The position numbers and the translations under genes are program-made. A stretch of DNA of 64,000 nucleotides. Origin: Chitinophaga deserti (lineage in GTDB: Bacteria; Bacteroidota; Bacteroidia; Chitinophagales; Chitinophagaceae). The notes beneath the pieces are model-generated. The model was not told the origin of the DNA, did not search any database, and saw only the letters and a list, made by a program, of their open reading frames with translations. The stretch is taken from positions 811,935 to 875,934 of the forward strand of contig NZ_QFFK01000001.1 in NCBI RefSeq assembly GCF_003149455.1, written 5' to 3'. Below are positions 60,599 to 64,000 of this stretch, in pieces. Within the stretch, counting starts at the first letter, position 1; every line of letters begins with the position of its first letter.

Positions 60599-60946
60599 TT
60601 ACTGGTTTTGATTCTTGAGTTTCTCTTCGAATTTCTTGTAGAATTCGGTCGCAAAGGCACGAAGGTCGTTCGCCTGATCGGCCCAGGGCGTGGCACGCTG
60701 ATAGGTATCCGCCATGGTCATGAAGGTCTGATAAAAGAAATCAGCCATTTCATCCACCATCATCTCCTTGGTCCAGAGATCGATGCGCATGGCCGTACGG
60801 TCGGTTCCATCCCAGAAAGCCACCATCATGGCCTTCGCCTTATTCATTTTGTCTGCGGTACTGTCGGTAGCCGTCCACTCAATGGACTCGGGCACTTTCT
60901 GCTCATCGAGCCCTACCTGTATCTGTATGGTAGATTTTTTAGTCAT
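60599..60946 (-). CDS. gldC: Gliding motility protein GldC
   Basis: ATG 60946 gives 115 aa. The sequence IQIQVGLDEQKVPESIEWTA, AMRIDLWTKEMMVDEMADFF and TMADTYQRATPW matches GldC, including the LWTK...VDEM core. GldC is a cytoplasmic accessory to the gliding/type IX secretion machinery in Bacteroidota. No other gld gene lies nearby, so this copy is not in a motility operon. It may have a more general role, since non-gliding relatives keep it. Confidence 0.88.
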   Translation of the reverse strand: MTKKSTIQIQVGLDEQKVPESIEWTATDSTADKMNKAKAMMVAFWDGTDRTAMRIDLWTKEMMVDEMADFFYQTFMTMADTYQRATPWADQANDLRAFATEFYKKFEEKLKNQNQ

Positions 60947-60995
60947 GTACTTTTTATCGGTTTGAGTCGCAAAAATAAGCAATTACCGGGCAAAG

Positions 60996-62066
60996 TCAGG
61001 AAGTGACGATCTGCCCGAGGGTTTCGGCGGCATCATCCCAGCTGGGAACGCGGCCAATATGGTTCAGAAGGCGGCTGCGCAGCATCTCGTCTTTATACAG
61101 CGCGCTCATCTTTTCAGAAAGATCTGTTACATCGTCGGGCACTGAATTGAGGGCGGCATCCCCACCGGCTTCCGGCGAGGCTCCTGCATAAAGTGCCACG
61201 GCAGGCACCTGGCATTTCTGCCCGGCAAGTACAGGAACCGCCATGGCATCGGCCCCGGCGGTATGTACAATGGCATATGCGCCTCCGGTAAGCCGGGCCA
61301 GTTTCTCCTGGTCAGCATCCTTCACCCAGATAACATCCTGCCGGAACTTGTATGTCTGAAGCGCCTGCACAATGTCTTCACCTTCATCAGTAGCCCTGCC
61401 CGCCAATACCAGCTTAATGCTGGAACGGAGCCGCTTTTTAAGCATGGAAAAGGCTTTGAGGAGGGGGATGATATTATTCGAAGGGTCTATACTGCCTACG
61501 GAGAGGAAGTACTCCATCCCATCGGCATATTCCCTTTTCACTTCTTCTCTTTCTTCCCAGTTCAGGGGTATATAAGCCTCGTTCCCACCCGGTGTCAGCA
61601 TTTCAATCTTTTCTGCCAGACGCGGGAAGCGGTTCACCAGCTGCTCTTTTGCAAATTCGGAGAACACGAGCACTTTCCTGAAACGGCGGATGTTTTCGTC
61701 GGTCACCGGGCCAAAAGGCAGAGTGCTCTTACGGGTCATCACGAGAAAAGCGGGGGTATCGAGGGGAACGGGCAGCACTTCATCGAAATACAAAACCCTG
61801 TCGGCCCGGAGCTTCTTCAACATGCGCGGCCACTGATAGCTCCGCCAGAGGTAGTTCCCCAGCTTCCCTTTCAGGATTGGCCTGGTAACCGCCACTTCCA
61901 CATTCAGCGGCAAGGGATCGGCAGGGAGCCAGGCTTTCCCGGCAACAAGCACAAATTCCGTTTCCGGGTGCAGGCGCGCAATCCGGACCAGCATTTCGGT
62001 AGACACATTCCCCGTATCGGCAGGTGAATCCTGGATAAGGGGAAGCGCATTCACAGCTATACGCAT
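60996..62066 (-). CDS. Family 1/4-type glycosyltransferase
   Basis: This 356-aa GT-B protein starts RIAVNALPLIQDSPADTGNV, has LAEKIEMLTPGGNEAYIPLN and FLSVGSIDPSNNIIPLLKAF, the start of the C-terminal Rossmann domain, and VQALQTYKFRQDVIWVKDAD near the donor site. The usual E(x7)E motif is poorly preserved (the region reads GGAYAIVHTAGADAMAVPVL), so activity is likely but unconfirmed. It lies alone, away from the polysaccharide locus. Confidence 0.8.
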   Translation of the reverse strand: MRIAVNALPLIQDSPADTGNVSTEMLVRIARLHPETEFVLVAGKAWLPADPLPLNVEVAVTRPILKGKLGNYLWRSYQWPRMLKKLRADRVLYFDEVLPVPLDTPAFLVMTRKSTLPFGPVTDENIRRFRKVLVFSEFAKEQLVNRFPRLAEKIEMLTPGGNEAYIPLNWEEREEVKREYADGMEYFLSVGSIDPSNNIIPLLKAFSMLKKRLRSSIKLVLAGRATDEGEDIVQALQTYKFRQDVIWVKDADQEKLARLTGGAYAIVHTAGADAMAVPVLAGQKCQVPAVALYAGASPEAGGDAALNSVPDDVTDLSEKMSALYKDEMLRSRLLNHIGRVPSWDDAAETLGQIVTS

Positions 62067-62101
62067 TTAAATCGATTGAATCAGGGCACAAACCTAAATA
62101 A

Positions 62102-62135
62102 AAAAAGGGTGTTCCCGGCCGGGAATCCCCTTTTT
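62102..62135 (-). terminator. Rho-independent terminator of the small lipoprotein gene
   Basis: A hairpin with two mismatched positions in its 17-position arms (62102-62118 with 62119-62135) is followed on the minus strand by a T-run, 18 bases past the lipoprotein stop codon. Confidence 0.7.
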
Positions 62136-62153
62136 ACTTTATGGAAGCAGTAC

Positions 62154-62585
62154 TTAAATGGTCTTGTTCATAACCCCGAATCGGTAGGTTTTCGTATTCC
62201 CCGGCTTGTTATTGCTGGTAACAGTCACCACAATATCTGCCACCTGCCGTTTGGGAAGGTTGATCAGGGAAACACTAACCGTTCCTTCCTTGCTTTTGTA
62301 CGCCGGGTTCTGGGCAATTACAGCTCCCGAAGGATCTGTAGCCGTGATGGTAATGGTAACCCCTTCCGGCGGAAGCGGATTTGAGATCAGCTTGATGGAA
62401 AACTCCAGCGTAGCGCCCTGAGCGGCATTATCGTCCCGGTTAAGATGGATCCCCGGCAGCTCTGCCTGTAATTCCGCTTCTTCTGCCGGCTTGGGAACCG
62501 GATCACCGCTTTTCTTCTTTTTACAGCCCGGCGCTACCAGAACGAAGGCGCACATTAACAGAAAGAGGGATCGTGTCAGGTACAT
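62154..62585 (-). CDS. Small uncharacterised lipoprotein
   Basis: This 143-aa protein has a lipoprotein signal (YLTRSLFLLMCAFVLVAPGC, followed by KKKK) and then a beta-rich domain with LEFSIKLISNPLPPEGVTIT and VSLINLPKRQVADIVVTVTS, similar in style to Ig-like folds. It should be in the outer membrane or facing the periplasm. No family is recognised. Confidence 0.65.
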   Translation of the reverse strand: MYLTRSLFLLMCAFVLVAPGCKKKKSGDPVPKPAEEAELQAELPGIHLNRDDNAAQGATLEFSIKLISNPLPPEGVTITITATDPSGAVIAQNPAYKSKEGTVSVSLINLPKRQVADIVVTVTSNNKPGNTKTYRFGVMNKTI

Positions 62586-62633
62586 GCTATGGTTATTAAT
62601 TATACTTAAAATTAAAAATAAATATAATACTCA

Positions 62634-63764
62634 TCAAATTTTTCCACGGACGTCCATAGCATCACGTAATCCGTTCCCCAGCAGATTGAAAGCCAGTACA
62701 AGCAGCATGATGGCCAGTCCCGGGGCGAGGGCCAGCAGCGGATTGTGTGTTATGATGAAATTATAGTTCTCCTTGATCATGAGGCCCCAGGAAGGTTGCG
62801 GCGGCTGAACCCCTACTCCGAGGAAGCTAAGGCCTGCTTCCACCACGATGGCTGTGGCGAAATTACCGGCAGCTACCACCATCACAGGCCCGAGGATATT
62901 TGGCAGAATGTGGCGCACAATGGTGCGGGTATGCCCGTAGCCCAGTGCACGGGTGGCTTCCACGAACTGCAGCTCCCGGAGCCCCAGCACCTGCCCCCTG
63001 ATGATGCGCGCCACGCTCACCCACATGGTAAGCCCCACTGCTATGAACACCTGCCAGAATCCTTTGCCCAGTGCCAGTGTGATGGCGAATACCAGCAGCA
63101 GCGTGGGCATGCTCCAGATCACGTTTATCAGCCACATCACCCCTTCGTCTGCAGCTCCGCGGAAATACCCCGCCACAGCGCCCAGCAGAATACCAATGGT
63201 AAGAGATATCAATACAGCGATGCAGCCTACGCTCAGACTTACACGGGTGCCTACAAGCAGGCGGCTGAGAATGTCGCGCCCAAACTTATCGGTACCGAGG
63301 TGGAAGGTTTGCCGAAACAGATGCTCCTGTGTTATAGCCTGCTGTGCAGCGGAAATATCTGTAATAACTGAATCCTTCCCATACAGCACATGCGCCAGCG
63401 GGTAGCTTTCGGTGGCAGTGGTTACTTCATCCACATACTTTTCCACTACGATTGAATCTTTGGAAAACCGCCAGGACGAAACCGGCACCAGTACATCGGA
63501 GGGTGTTTTACCATATATGAGGCGGTGAAAAAATCCTTCTTTTTCCGGGGCATGCGCCTGCTGAACGGAAAGCATGTGAACAGAGAAACCGGGCTTTTGC
63601 CCGCTTATCTCCAGCACCATCCGGTTGGCATACGACGTACCGTCGGGCGCAAGGTAATATGCGAATACTGCCGCCAGCAGCGCCAGAATAATGACGGCCA
63701 GTCCTGCCACAGCGCCTTTATTGCGCCGGAGCCTTTTCCATGCCTGTTGGGTAAATGCATCCAT
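62634..63764 (-). CDS. ABC transporter permease, DppC/OppC family
   Basis: ATG 63764 gives 376 aa. The N-terminus (RLRRNKGAVAGLAVIILALL) is the OppC-type cytoplasmic lead and first membrane helix, followed by an unusually large periplasmic insert (about 45-145). The permease core then has HLGTDKFGRDILSRLLVGTR, the EAA loop in the segment ending ATRALGYGHTRTIVRHILPN, and GLSFLGVGVQPPQPSWG. It belongs to peptide or nickel importers. Its DppB, ATPase and binding-protein partners are not in view and may lie beyond the right edge, or be elsewhere. Confidence 0.9.
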   Translation of the reverse strand: MDAFTQQAWKRLRRNKGAVAGLAVIILALLAAVFAYYLAPDGTSYANRMVLEISGQKPGFSVHMLSVQQAHAPEKEGFFHRLIYGKTPSDVLVPVSSWRFSKDSIVVEKYVDEVTTATESYPLAHVLYGKDSVITDISAAQQAITQEHLFRQTFHLGTDKFGRDILSRLLVGTRVSLSVGCIAVLISLTIGILLGAVAGYFRGAADEGVMWLINVIWSMPTLLLVFAITLALGKGFWQVFIAVGLTMWVSVARIIRGQVLGLRELQFVEATRALGYGHTRTIVRHILPNILGPVMVVAAGNFATAIVVEAGLSFLGVGVQPPQPSWGLMIKENYNFIITHNPLLALAPGLAIMLLVLAFNLLGNGLRDAMDVRGKI

Positions 63765-64000
63765 GCTGTTCCCAAAATAGCGTAAATACAAGACATTTTT
63801 ACCGCTTTGCCTGCGCGTTTTTTTTCATTTATGATGAAGGCGAATATATAAGGCCATATACGCCACATGCTCTTTTGTGATCACACGAAAATCAACATGC
63901 GCACATGAATCCGTACAATAGCAGGGGTACCAAATTGCGTAATTTCTGACAGACAGATACCATTCCCAACGAGAATAACAGCTTAAGACACGACACAGAT

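Overview
The window looks like a chromosome segment of a Bacteroidota bacterium, most likely Chitinophagaceae or a close relative. This is inferred from gene content: GldC, paired OmpH/Skp chaperones ahead of bamA, a DUF6089 barrel protein near nadK, two DUF3857 transglutaminase-like proteins, a DUF1080 lipoprotein beside a Tat-exported Gfo/Idh oxidoreductase, and fused isobutyryl-CoA mutase. Promoters fit the Bacteroidota pattern TTG-N~20-TAnnTTTG, clearest ahead of the superoxide dismutase. Shine-Dalgarno sites are mostly absent. No rRNA, tRNA, CRISPR array, insertion sequence, phage or replication origin was recognised.

Layout. Positions 1-10,690 (+) hold a surface-polysaccharide locus, cut by the left edge: sugar-nucleotide epimerases, four GT2 glycosyltransferases, a Wzy-like polymerase, a secreted glycosidase-like protein, a CapD-like enzyme and a Wzi-like outer-membrane protein. 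It ends at a strong terminator and is more AT-rich than what follows. Positions 10,770-16,600 (+) hold a 32-aa membrane peptide, an ABC-F ATPase, a DUF5009 membrane protein and the GDP-fucose genes gmd-fcl. Positions 16,600-32,000 (-) hold rtcB with an unrecognised basic partner, a DinB-like protein, a stretch with two unannotated small ORFs bounded by a promoter and terminators, two DUF3857 proteins, an AAA/DUF4143 ATPase with palindromes at its start, a radical SAM protein, a membrane-anchored MutS-like ATPase and icmF. A 250-aa protein of unknown function and a 1.2-kb non-coding stretch with decayed repeats follow.

Positions 34,277-47,140 are mixed: an NrtR-type regulator with an amidohydrolase lipoprotein, ligA-tadA, a lipoprotein, an SPFH protein, a J-domain-like mini-protein, a PAS-LuxR regulator, Mn-type superoxide dismutase, the DUF1080/Gfo-Idh pair and an endonuclease/phosphatase lipoprotein. 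Positions 47,140-63,764 (-) are mostly housekeeping and envelope genes: ctpA, yidD-rnpA-rpmH, skp-skp-bamA-uppS, a DUF6089 protein, nadK, a small POTRA-barrel protein, a CBS protein, a hydrolase, cvpA, yqeY, gldC, a GT1 glycosyltransferase, a lipoprotein and an OppC-type permease.

No complete new defence or biosynthetic system could be demonstrated. The best candidates for something undescribed are the small-ORF region at 19,653-20,042, the basic gene upstream of rtcB (possibly frameshifted), the palindromes at the DUF4143 ATPase, the repeat-bearing non-coding region at 33.1-34.3 kb, and the missing standard start codon of rnpA.
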